A DNA stretch of 64,000 bases, taken from assembly GCF_002028455.1 (NCBI RefSeq), contig NZ_MWUM01000008.1, positions 1-64,000 of the forward strand. Direction: 5' to 3'. Origin of the DNA: Zoogloea sp. LCSB751. Its GTDB lineage: Bacteria > Pseudomonadota > Gammaproteobacteria > Burkholderiales > Rhodocyclaceae. Positions 55,085-63,488 of this stretch are shown piece after piece. The notes beneath the pieces are model-generated. The model was not told the DNA's origin and did not search any database. It saw only the letters and a list, made by a program, of their open reading frames with translations. Position 1 is the stretch's first letter, and each line of letters begins with the position of its first letter. The position numbers and the translations under genes were made by a program.

Positions 55085-57529
55085 ATGAAAAAACGACATT
55101 CAAAGGACTTCTCCAGACTGGCGATCACAGTTGCCGTGGCTGGCGTATGCGGCCCTGTTCAGTTTGTCTGGGCAGCCGATCCACCCGAGGCCGACCAGGT
55201 CAGTCTGGAGCCCGTTGTCGTGCTGGGTACGGCCCGGCGGGATCTCAAGGCGCTCGAGAGTTCTGCGCCGGTGGATGTGATCGGCCGTGAGAAGCTGCTG
55301 AGCACGGGGGCCGTTCGCCTCGACCAAGCTTTGCAGGCCCTGTCCCCTTCCTTTAATTTCCCCCAGGGGGGCTATGTCAATAATGGGGTGAAGGCCGCTA
55401 CCCTGCGTGGCTTGTCCCCGGACCAGGTGCTTATCCTGGTGGACGGCAAGCGGCGTCATGCCAGCGCTGGCGTCAATACCTCTGGTTTCGGGCGTGGCGC
55501 TCAGCCTGCTGACCTGAGCACGATTCCCATCAGCGCCATCGATCACATCGAGATCCTGCGGGACGGTGCATCGGCTCAGTACGGTTCCGATGCTCTCGCC
55601 GGCGTCATCAACGTGGTGCTCCGCAAGGCTGCCAGTGGTGCAGGTATTGCCGCCCAGACCGGTGTGTATGGTGCCAACTCGGGGGAACTCAACAATGCGG
55701 TGAATGGTTGGTTTGGCACCTCGCTCGGCGACGATGGGTTTCTGACCGTCAGCTTCGACACCTACCGGGAGCGACACCCTGAAAGCGGTGTGACTGACCC
55801 CCGCCAGTGGTACTTCAATGGTGATCCCCGTGAAGCCACGGCCCGTAAGGACAAGGTCAAATGGGCCTACCTGCCGGATCGGGACAGCTACAACCTGCTG
55901 GTTAATGGCGAAACGGGCATTGGCGGCAGCGCACGGGCCTACGCGGTGCTCAGCTATTCCAACAGTGACAACGATGCGCCGGAAAACTTCATCCCGCCCA
56001 ACGACCGGGGAAATGTACGTGCGCTCTATCCGGACGGTTTCCAGCCCCACGGCCTTTTCACCAAGGACGATTTCTCGCTCAGTACCGGCATCAAGTTCGG
56101 CGACGACCAACTTGGTCATTTCGATCTGAGCACCTATTACGGTACCAATACACAGAAGCTGCGTACCAGCCCATCGGTGAACGCTACCTTGGGGCTGGCG
56201 AGCCCCCGTGCGTTTGATATCTCGACCCGCGTCAATGAATTGAGGGCCTACTCTCTCGACTACACCCGCGAGTTGCCCGTCGCGGGTCTGGCGAAGCCTC
56301 TCAATTTGGCTGCGGGGGTTTCCCACCGCCGCGAGCGCTTCCACACAAAGGCGGGGGAATACGGTTCATGGGCCAATGGTGGTGTGCTTATCCTCGATGG
56401 CCCCAGCGCCGGTCAGGTGCCGTCCATCGGGTCGCGGGGCAATACCGGCCTCTATCCTCAGGACGTGGTGGACTACCAGCGTAGCGTGACGGGCGCCTAC
56501 TTGAACCTGGAGGCTCAGGTCACCGAGAAACTGCAACTGGGGGCTGTCGGGCGCGTCGACGAATACTCCGACTCGGGGACGACGGTAAACGGCAAGGGTT
56601 CTGTTCGCTACGACTTCACGCCCAAGGTGGCGGTGCGCACTTCCTACAGCACCGGCTACCGGGCGCCGGCTCTTGGTCAGTCAGGCTATGCGGTCACCGG
56701 TATTCAGGCTGGCACGGGCCTTAATTTCGTTGAAACCCGTGGGCTGCCGGTAGATAACCCGGCAGCCCGGGCGCTCGGTGCCACCGATCTGCGTCCTGAG
56801 AAATCCCGCGACCTGTCCGTCGGCGTTGTCTTGCGCCCCATCGAGAATGCCTCGATCACTGTGGATGCCTATCAGATCGACATCCGCGACCGCATCACCC
56901 TGTCCGACAACCTGGGTGGTCCGACGGTCACGAGCCTGCTGACGGCCGCCGGCTATCCTCAGGTTACTGTGGCGAACTTCTTTGCCAATGGCCTGGATAC
57001 GCGAACGACTGGCGTGGACGTGACGGGCCGGTATCGCTTCGAGCTACGCAATGGCGCCAAGGTGGATCTCAACGCGGCCTTTAGCGAGGCTCATACCTCG
57101 GTGACCCGCGTCAAGGCCAATCCGGCCCCGCTGGCGGCCAGCGGCTTGACCCTCTTCGGCCGGCAGGCGATTGGCTATATCGAGGATGCTGCTCCCCGCA
57201 ACAAGTGGGTGTTCGGCCAGACCTACCGTCAAGGTAAGTGGCGTGTGACTGCCACCGAAACCCGATACGGGACTTATGTAGACCGGGATGCAAGCAACCC
57301 GGTCTACGACCAGACCTATTCCGCCCAGTGGATCGCCGATCTGGAGGTGGGCTATGCGCCTGCGCCCGGCTGGCAGCTGGCCGCCGGTGCCCTGAACCTC
57401 TTCAATTCTTACCCGGACAAGCAGATCCCACAGCGTCGGACCCTGGGGCAGACCGAGTACTCGCCGTTGTCTCCGGCCGGCTACGACGGGGCTTTCTACT
57501 ACGTCCGCGTCGCCTATCAGTTCCAGTAA
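55085..57529 (+). CDS. TonB-dependent receptor, first gene of the desulfurisation operon
   Basis: An 814-residue outer membrane receptor with signal peptide (AVAGVCGPVQFVWA), a plug (DLKALESSAPVDVIGREKLL, LRGLSPDQVLILVDGKRRH, EILRDGASAQYGSDALAGVINV) and a large barrel ending YYVRVAYQFQ. The plug is of the type found with small organic or vitamin substrates, not a classical siderophore receptor. Given the operon, it may import an organosulfur compound. It lies behind the sigma-54 promoter and 12 bp before the desulfinase gene. Confidence 0.9.
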   Translation: MKKRHSKDFSRLAITVAVAGVCGPVQFVWAADPPEADQVSLEPVVVLGTARRDLKALESSAPVDVIGREKLLSTGAVRLDQALQALSPSFNFPQGGYVNNGVKAATLRGLSPDQVLILVDGKRRHASAGVNTSGFGRGAQPADLSTIPISAIDHIEILRDGASAQYGSDALAGVINVVLRKAASGAGIAAQTGVYGANSGELNNAVNGWFGTSLGDDGFLTVSFDTYRERHPESGVTDPRQWYFNGDPREATARKDKVKWAYLPDRDSYNLLVNGETGIGGSARAYAVLSYSNSDNDAPENFIPPNDRGNVRALYPDGFQPHGLFTKDDFSLSTGIKFGDDQLGHFDLSTYYGTNTQKLRTSPSVNATLGLASPRAFDISTRVNELRAYSLDYTRELPVAGLAKPLNLAAGVSHRRERFHTKAGEYGSWANGGVLILDGPSAGQVPSIGSRGNTGLYPQDVVDYQRSVTGAYLNLEAQVTEKLQLGAVGRVDEYSDSGTTVNGKGSVRYDFTPKVAVRTSYSTGYRAPALGQSGYAVTGIQAGTGLNFVETRGLPVDNPAARALGATDLRPEKSRDLSVGVVLRPIENASITVDAYQIDIRDRITLSDNLGGPTVTSLLTAAGYPQVTVANFFANGLDTRTTGVDVTGRYRFELRNGAKVDLNAAFSEAHTSVTRVKANPAPLAASGLTLFGRQAIGYIEDAAPRNKWVFGQTYRQGKWRVTATETRYGTYVDRDASNPVYDQTYSAQWIADLEVGYAPAPGWQLAAGALNLFNSYPDKQIPQRRTLGQTEYSPLSPAGYDGAFYYVRVAYQFQ

Positions 57530-57541
57530 GGGAAATCCATT

Positions 57542-58645
57542 GTGACTGCATCCCACGCAACAGGCCGCCGCCTGCGTCTCTGGTACACCCGCTGCCCGGT
57601 GCCCACTGGCCTGGGCATCGCCATCCACTTAGGCCTTCTCGACCAGGCGTTCTTGGGCGATCCGGAAGCCGAGTTGGTGCTCTTGCAGAGCGCGGCTGAT
57701 CCAGGCGTCCTACAGGCGCATTTCACCCATGCGGAGCCCAACGTGTTTCGCCAAGGGGGTAACTATCCGGCCATCTGGGCCCGTTCCAACGGTGCCGATA
57801 CCCGCGTCATTGGCCTGTCCTACGTGCGCGGGCCGCAAACCGTCCTGGCCCTGCCGGAGAGCGGTATTCGCAGTGCTGCCGATCTGAAGGGCAAGCGCCT
57901 GCTGCTGCAGCGGCGGCCGCACGAGCCTATCGACTTCGTGTATGCCACGGCCCTGCGAACCTACGAGCGGGCCCTGGCGTCAGCGGGCTTGAGCCTGGAC
58001 GATGTCACCCTGGTAGTGCAAGAGCAGTCGCGTGGCTTCATCGCTGACAGTCGCAGTCCCCTTGCCAGCCAGGCGGGTTGCGCCGGTACTGTTGCGCCCG
58101 CGGGGCGCTATACGGATCTGCTGTTCCCGCTGATTCGTGGGGAGGTGGATGCGATCGCGTCGGGCACCATCGGATCGCCGACGATCCAGCTGGAGTTTCT
58201 GTTTGGTCTTCGGCGGGTGTTCGATCTCTTCGATCTGCAGGACGAACTGCTGCGGGCCAACAACAGCACGCCGCTGGTGCTTGCGGTGAATGGCGATCTG
58301 GTCGAGCGGCGTCCTGATCTGGTGGAGCGCCTGCTGGTTGCCGTGCTGGAGGCTGAGGACTGGGCTGCGTCGAATCCGCTCGAGGCCTTGCGTTTGGTGG
58401 CGCGGGAACAGACGACCGCCGAGCGATTTGCCGGTGAGGCTTTTGCCTCTGACTTGCAGCGGACTCTTGCATTGGACTTCGATCCCCTCAAGGTCGCGGC
58501 TCTTCATGCCCAGCACGACTACCTGGACCAACTGGGGTTTCTGCCGCGGCGCTTCGATGTGGATGCTTGGCTGGCCCCCGAGCCCTTGGCCCGTGCCCGT
58601 CGCACCCTTCGCGAGAGGACGTTCGCCGCCAGGAGCCTGCCATGA
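57542..58645 (+). CDS. DszB-like sulfinate desulfinase
   Basis: A 367-residue protein with the two-lobed periplasmic-binding fold but no signal peptide. It follows the outline of DszB (2'-hydroxybiphenyl-2-sulfinate desulfinase): YTRCPVPTGL corresponds to the DszB active-site Cys tract, AHFTHAEPNVFRQGG to the His/Arg tract, and GLLDQ, DLKGKR and DVDAWLAPEPL match in order. The catalytic triad Cys27/His60/Arg70 of DszB falls at Cys18, His60 and Arg70 here. It would release sulfite from a sulfinate. Automatic tools may call it a nitrate/sulfonate ABC binding protein. GTG start, 4-bp overlap with the next gene. Confidence 0.8.
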   Translation: MTASHATGRRLRLWYTRCPVPTGLGIAIHLGLLDQAFLGDPEAELVLLQSAADPGVLQAHFTHAEPNVFRQGGNYPAIWARSNGADTRVIGLSYVRGPQTVLALPESGIRSAADLKGKRLLLQRRPHEPIDFVYATALRTYERALASAGLSLDDVTLVVQEQSRGFIADSRSPLASQAGCAGTVAPAGRYTDLLFPLIRGEVDAIASGTIGSPTIQLEFLFGLRRVFDLFDLQDELLRANNSTPLVLAVNGDLVERRPDLVERLLVAVLEAEDWAASNPLEALRLVAREQTTAERFAGEAFASDLQRTLALDFDPLKVAALHAQHDYLDQLGFLPRRFDVDAWLAPEPLARARRTLRERTFAARSLP

Positions 58646-59928
58646 GCGGTACGCACAGTGCCGCGCCCGACAGCACGGCCTTGAGCCGGCACCAATGGTC
58701 CACTCTGGGCATCTTCGGTTTGCTGGCTTTTGCTTGCGCGGTGGACCGCTTTATCCTCGGTGCGGTACTGACACCGCTGAAAGCTGATCTGGCCCTTACG
58801 GACCAGCATGTGGCCCGGGCCGGTATGGCCTTCACGCTGGCTTATCTGCTGATCGTGCCGATCCTGGGTTTCTTGGGCGACCATGTGAAGCGCAAACCCC
58901 TAATTCTCGGCGGCCTCGTGCTATGGAGCATCGCTTCCATCGGTGGGGGCTTCGCCACCGGCATCGTTTCATTGCTGGTTTGGCGGGCTGCCGTCGGTGG
59001 TGGCGAGGGGGCCTATCAGAGTGTGGCGCCGAGCTGGCTGGCGGATGTCTTTGCGCCCAACCAGCGGGGGCGGATCTTCGCGGTCTACTCGGGTGTCAGC
59101 ATCCTCGGCTACACGGTCAGTTACGTGGTCGGCGGCTGGCTCGCGGCTCAATACGGCTGGCGTGTGGCCTTCTATATCTCGGGCCTGCCAGGTCTGCTGC
59201 TGGCGGTGGCCGTACTGCTGCTGAAGGAGCCATCCCGAGGTCAGTCGGAGGGACGGACTGAACCGCCGCCCCGACCCACTCTGCGCGAGGCCGCGGCTCT
59301 GCTGCGCGAACCGCTGTTTCTGATTTTCGTGCTCGGCAACACCATTCAACTGTATGCCCTGGGTGGTGTCAGCTTCTGGGGACCGGCGCTGTTGCACCGG
59401 GTCTATGGGCTTAGCAATCAGGAGGGTACGGCTTTCTTCGGGCTGGCCTTTGGCCTGGCCGGGGTTGCCGGCACGCTGACCGGTGGTTTTGTCGCCGGTG
59501 CTCTGCGCCGTCGTTTTGCCGGGGCCTACGCCGCGTGGTCGGCGTTGGTGGCCGCCGCTTGCGTAGCCACGGTCATCCCCGCGTTGTTGGCTGGTGATGC
59601 CAGAACGGCTGAAATCTGGTTCTTCGTGGAAATCTTCTTCTCCACCGCCGGGCTAGGAGTGTCGACGCCGTTGTTGCTCGAACTGGTGCCCCTGCAATTG
59701 CGGGCTACCGCCCAGTCGCTGGTGATCTCCATCTCCATGGTAGGCAGCACGCTGCTCCAGACCGAGGTCATGGGCTATCTGTCCGACCGTCATGGTTTAG
59801 CCACTGCAATGTTCCTGGTGCCGGCCTTCTTTACCTTTTCAGTCGGTCTGTGGCTGGTATTGGCCGTGCGTCAGCGCCGGCTGGCTGCGTTCGCTCAGCT
59901 CCCCGCCGGATCCCCCGTGCCTCGTTGA
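58642..59928 (+). CDS. MFS transporter (Spinster-like)
   Basis: A 428-residue inner membrane transporter with twelve predicted helices. The loop 2-3 motif reads GFLGDHVKRKP and the fold continues with RAAVGGGEGAYQSVAPSWLADVF and GYTVSYVVGGWLAAQYGWRVAF. It resembles Spinster-like MFS proteins, which move organic anions or lipids. In this operon it may import the organosulfur compound across the inner membrane, or export a product. Coupled to the desulfinase gene by a 4-bp overlap. Confidence 0.88.
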   Translation: MSGTHSAAPDSTALSRHQWSTLGIFGLLAFACAVDRFILGAVLTPLKADLALTDQHVARAGMAFTLAYLLIVPILGFLGDHVKRKPLILGGLVLWSIASIGGGFATGIVSLLVWRAAVGGGEGAYQSVAPSWLADVFAPNQRGRIFAVYSGVSILGYTVSYVVGGWLAAQYGWRVAFYISGLPGLLLAVAVLLLKEPSRGQSEGRTEPPPRPTLREAAALLREPLFLIFVLGNTIQLYALGGVSFWGPALLHRVYGLSNQEGTAFFGLAFGLAGVAGTLTGGFVAGALRRRFAGAYAAWSALVAAACVATVIPALLAGDARTAEIWFFVEIFFSTAGLGVSTPLLLELVPLQLRATAQSLVISISMVGSTLLQTEVMGYLSDRHGLATAMFLVPAFFTFSVGLWLVLAVRQRRLAAFAQLPAGSPVPR

Positions 59929-59963
59929 ACTCTTTCATTCCCCCTTCCATTCTGGAGAAAACC

Positions 59964-60647
59964 ATGACATCCCCCGAGACCCGCTCCACCTTCAGGGCGC
60001 TCGTCGAAACGGAACTGATTGAGGCCACCCGCATCTTCCGGGAGTCGGGCAGTTATCCCGTGTTGATCGGCAATGGCGGTTGGCGGCTGCCTGGCGAGCC
60101 GGACCGCTTCGCCATTGGCAGTCTCAACGGTCCCTTGGTCGAGAAGGCCCAGGAGGTGGTGATCCTCGATCTCAATGGGAAGGTTGTCGAGGGTCGGATC
60201 AACCCCGGCCTGTTCGAGGTCGTGCCCATCTACAGCGCTGTCTTCAAAGCTCGCCCCGATGTGCAGGCCATCGTGCACACCCATACCCCCTACCTGGCAG
60301 CCTTCTCAGTGGCTGGTCGTGCGCTGCCCAACCACCATCTCTCCCTGCCGCGCTTCGGTGTGCGTACGGAGGTGCCGCTGGCCGGCTGGAGCACCCGCTA
60401 TGACGGCACCACGATTGCCGCGGCGCTGGCCGACGCACCCGATGCCCCGGCAGTGCTGCATGCCAACCACGGTGTCTTCGTGTTCGGCAAGTCGATTGCG
60501 GAGGCCGCCCGGGTGAATGTGTTCCTTGAAGAGGGCGCCCGCATCCTGTTCCTCGCCGAGCAGCTGGGTGGCAGCAAGCCGTTGCCGGCAGGTGCCTTCG
60601 AGTCCATCCAGGCTGGTATTCGCAACGCCATCGACGCCCTCGCCTGA
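59964..60647 (+). CDS. Class II aldolase/adducin family protein
   Basis: A 227-residue zinc aldolase of the fuculose/ribulose phosphate group. Zinc ligands are visible in VHTHTPYLAAF (two His) and HANHGVFVFG (third His), with the catalytic acid in the N-terminal ELIEATRIF region. GTLS-type substrate loops are only partly conserved, so the substrate is uncertain. In this operon it may cleave or epimerise the carbon product of the monooxygenase. Confidence 0.85.
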   Translation: MTSPETRSTFRALVETELIEATRIFRESGSYPVLIGNGGWRLPGEPDRFAIGSLNGPLVEKAQEVVILDLNGKVVEGRINPGLFEVVPIYSAVFKARPDVQAIVHTHTPYLAAFSVAGRALPNHHLSLPRFGVRTEVPLAGWSTRYDGTTIAAALADAPDAPAVLHANHGVFVFGKSIAEAARVNVFLEEGARILFLAEQLGGSKPLPAGAFESIQAGIRNAIDALA

Positions 60648-60716
60648 GTCCCTGCCTTCCGTTTGATTTCATTCATTGCCCGGCCGCTGGTCGGGCTGCT
60701 CCTTGAAGGATTCCCC

Positions 60717-61886
60717 ATGAAAGTTCTGTGGTACATCAGTCCGGTGGACGGGCGCTATCCCTGGCTTGATGCGGGCCGCTACCCGGTGGACCACCATCGA
60801 CTGCGCCGCTTGGCCGATCTGCTTGACCGTGCCGGCTATTTTGGCGCCCTCGTCGGTACCTACGCCCACGATGTGTTCACGACCGTGACCTCGCTTTTCC
60901 CTTTCACGGAGAAGTTGCGCTTCCTCATTCCGGTCTATCCAGGCGTTACACCACCGGCCTTGCTCGCCCAGCAGGCACTGACATTCGACGACTACTCGGG
61001 TGGGCGGTTGCTGTTCAACCTGGTGAATGGCACCGATAACACTCTGGCACAGTACGGTGTTCATGCGCCCCACGATGAGCGCTATGAATTGAGTGCTGAA
61101 TACTGGCAGCTCTTCAAGAAGCTCTATGCAGGTGAAACCGTCCGGCATAAGGGCAAGTATTTCAATCTGGCGAGTCTGGGCGACCGGGAGTTTCAGCCCA
61201 CCCAGTTGCCCTTGGGGCCGGTGCAAGCACCCAATCTCCCCCTGTGGGGGGCCGGTGCATCGCCGGCGGGCCTTAAACACGCGGCGCAAGTGGTGGATAC
61301 CTATCTCGCCTTTCTCCAGCGCCCGGAGAAGCTGCGTGAGCAGTTCACCGCGGCAAAGGCTGCCGCCGCCGCGGAGGGCCGCCGCTTCACTCTTGGCGTG
61401 CTGACTAGCGTTATCGTGCGCAATACCGAGGAGGAAGCGCTGGCCCACTTCCAGTGGCTGTTGCGGCAGAGCGACCCGGTACAGCTGGCAAAGCAGATCC
61501 ATGTGAGTCTGGAAAACCGGGTCGGTGTGCCCGGTGGGCTTGAGCGGCTGTCCAGCGATAACCCGCAGACCCAGGCCCGTATCGAGGCTCTGCGCAGCGG
61601 CCGCCTGCCGACGCTGGACGAGCTGCGGGTCCATACCAACACCTATGCCGGTCTGGCACCATGGAACCAGTTCGACCTCCTCGACAAGGGGCCGGGCACC
61701 TATATTGTCGGCAACCCGCGTCAGGTGGCCGAACGGCTGTTCGAGCTGCGGGATGATTTTGGGGTCGATGCCTTCATTCTATCGGGCTGGCCCTTGATCG
61801 AAGAGGCTCAGTGGGTGAAGGATTTGCTGCTGCCCTTGTTGCCGCTGGAACACCCAGCGCCCGTTCTCGCTCGTCCTCGCGCGTAA
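60717..61886 (+). CDS. SsuD-like FMNH2-dependent monooxygenase (luciferase-like family)
   Basis: A 389-residue TIM-barrel flavin monooxygenase. It opens MKVLWYISPVDGRYPW, contains the SGGRLLFNLVNGTDN core, YELSAEYWQLFKKLYAGETV, and GAGASPAGLKHAAQVVDTYL, the outline of alkanesulfonate (SsuD) and dimethylsulfone (SfnG) monooxygenases. These need FMNH2 from a separate reductase. It probably oxidises an organosulfur substrate for the desulfinase. The ATG at 60717 was chosen over 60663, which has no ribosome site. Confidence 0.9.
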   Translation: MKVLWYISPVDGRYPWLDAGRYPVDHHRLRRLADLLDRAGYFGALVGTYAHDVFTTVTSLFPFTEKLRFLIPVYPGVTPPALLAQQALTFDDYSGGRLLFNLVNGTDNTLAQYGVHAPHDERYELSAEYWQLFKKLYAGETVRHKGKYFNLASLGDREFQPTQLPLGPVQAPNLPLWGAGASPAGLKHAAQVVDTYLAFLQRPEKLREQFTAAKAAAAAEGRRFTLGVLTSVIVRNTEEEALAHFQWLLRQSDPVQLAKQIHVSLENRVGVPGGLERLSSDNPQTQARIEALRSGRLPTLDELRVHTNTYAGLAPWNQFDLLDKGPGTYIVGNPRQVAERLFELRDDFGVDAFILSGWPLIEEAQWVKDLLLPLLPLEHPAPVLARPRA

Positions 61887-61923
61887 GTGCCGGATACCGC
61901 AGTTACCAGCAGGAGAAACAGAC

Positions 61924-62514
61924 ATGGGTATCCGTCTCGACGACGAGGCTCTCAACCAACTCTTCCGTGATGCACGGACCTTCAACGGGTTCCGTCCCGA
62001 CCCCGTCCCGGATGAGACTGTTCGGCAGTTATATGAGCTCGTGAAATGGGGGCCGACCGCTTTCAACGCGCAGCCTGCACGTTACGTCTTCGTGCGTTCG
62101 GATCAGGCGAAGGCGAAGCTTGTCGAGACTCTTTATGGCAGCAACCGTGAGAAGACGCTATCGGCACCCTTGAACGTGATCGTTGCCTACGATTTGCGGT
62201 TCTTTGAGCATCTGCCCCGGCTGAGTGCTTCGTCGAACGCCAGGGCCCTATTCGAGGGGGCACCGCATATCGTGGAGCCGACGGCGCTGCGCAACGGCTC
62301 GCTGCAGGGCGCTTACCTGATCCTGGCTGCACGGGCGCTGGGGCTCGGAGTCGGTGTGATCAGTGGTTTTGACGCGGATAAACTGGACCGTGCATTCTTC
62401 CCTGATGGCCGTTACAAGGCCAATTTCATCGCTAATCTGGGCCACGGTGATCCGGCATCGGTCCGGGAGCGGGCCGAGCGCTTTGCCTTCGACGAGGTTG
62501 CGCAGATTCTCTGA
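61924..62514 (+). CDS. RutE-like nitroreductase family protein
   Basis: A 196-residue FMN enzyme of the malonic semialdehyde reductase/nitroreductase group: RTFNGFRPDPVP, LVKWGPTAFNAQPARYVFVRS and the end motif NGSLQGAYLILAARALGLGVG. It may act as the FMN reductase that supplies FMNH2 to the monooxygenase, or reduce an aldehyde product. It is the last gene; its stop codon directly abuts the stop of the convergent HAD gene (TGATCA). Confidence 0.88.
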   Translation: MGIRLDDEALNQLFRDARTFNGFRPDPVPDETVRQLYELVKWGPTAFNAQPARYVFVRSDQAKAKLVETLYGSNREKTLSAPLNVIVAYDLRFFEHLPRLSASSNARALFEGAPHIVEPTALRNGSLQGAYLILAARALGLGVGVISGFDADKLDRAFFPDGRYKANFIANLGHGDPASVRERAERFAFDEVAQIL

Positions 62515-63312
62515 TCAGCGCTGCGCGGGGCCCCTCTGCCCCCAGCCGCCGAGCAGTCGTGCCACCGCAGCGGCGAAGTCGTCCACGATGGCGGCCGGAC
62601 GATGGGCGGGATGGTGTTCGTCGCCCGGGCGGAACTTGCCGGTGCGTACCAGGATGCCGGGAATGCCGACGGCCTGGGCGCCGCCGATGTCGTCGGCCAG
62701 GTCGTCGCCGATCAGCACCGCATCGGCGGGGGCGATGCCCAGCTCGTCGAGCGCGCCGCGGAAGAAGGGCTCGGCGGGCTTGCCGATCACTTCGGCCTGG
62801 CGGCCGCTGCTGTATTCCAGTCCGGCGACGAAGGCGCCCATGTCGAGGGTGAGGCCGTCCCGGGCCATGAAGTAGCGGTTGCGGGCCATCACGATGAAGG
62901 GCAGGCCCTGCATCAGCAGGCGGAAGACGGTGTTCAGCGCGTCGTATTCGAAGTGCGGGCCGGCGTCGCCGATCACCACCGCGTCGGGTTCGGCATGGCT
63001 GGGGCCGATCTCGCTGGCGATGTCGGGATGGACCAGATAGTAGGGATGCAGGCCGCGCTGCTCCACCAGCCGGCGGGTGGCCAGCACTGCGGTCTGGATC
63101 TCGTCGGCGGCGATGTCGAAGCCCATCGCCTGCAGGCTGGCGACGATGCGAGCCCGCGGGCTGCGTGTGGTGTTGGTGAGGAAGCGCAGCGGCAGGCCTC
63201 TGGTGCGCAGGGCCTGGAGGGCCTGTACTGCGCCGGGCACGGGCTGGTCGTCGATGTGCAGTACGCCCGCCAGGTCGATCAGCACGGCGCGCGGGGTGGT
63301 GGGCAGGGGCAT
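62515..63312 (-). CDS. HAD-IIA hydrolase, LHPP-like
   Basis: A 265-residue phosphatase of the HAD superfamily. Motif I reads LIDLAGVLHIDD, the DxSGVL-type variant of the LHPP group in which the second Asp is replaced (Ala here). Motif II is LTNTTR, motif III Lys in VIGKPAEPFF and motif IV GDDLADDIGG. The expected substrates are phospholysine, phosphohistidine or pyrophosphate in LHPP, but this is unproven. The ATG at 63312 gives the family start; a longer frame is unlikely. Confidence 0.88.
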   Translation of the reverse strand: MPLPTTPRAVLIDLAGVLHIDDQPVPGAVQALQALRTRGLPLRFLTNTTRSPRARIVASLQAMGFDIAADEIQTAVLATRRLVEQRGLHPYYLVHPDIASEIGPSHAEPDAVVIGDAGPHFEYDALNTVFRLLMQGLPFIVMARNRYFMARDGLTLDMGAFVAGLEYSSGRQAEVIGKPAEPFFRGALDELGIAPADAVLIGDDLADDIGGAQAVGIPGILVRTGKFRPGDEHHPAHRPAAIVDDFAAAVARLLGGWGQRGPAQR

Positions 63313-63403
63313 GGCGGTTCCTGGCAGGGCGGAAGGTCTTGCAGTCAGGCTAGCACTGCGCGTAAAGGCCCGCCAAGCCGTGCCAGGTGCTGTAGGAGGG
63401 CGA

Positions 63404-63429
63404 TCAATCAAGTCCCCGATCTTGATTGA
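63404..63429. promoter_or_regulatory. Candidate TetR operator
   Basis: A perfect inverted repeat TCAATCAAG-N8-CTTGATTGA lies between the HAD gene and the TetR gene, 60 bp before the TetR start. Its size and symmetry fit autoregulation by the TetR protein. Confidence 0.55.
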
Positions 63430-63488
63430 CGAAAGCCGGCCGGGGTTGCTGGGGGGCGGTGATAACCTGAATGGCATCTGAGTTACGG

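Noticed and set aside
55085..62514. Horizontal transfer of the desulfurisation operon
   Set aside because: The segment looks slightly less GC-rich, but no integrase, repeat or tRNA border is visible and I did not compute composition.
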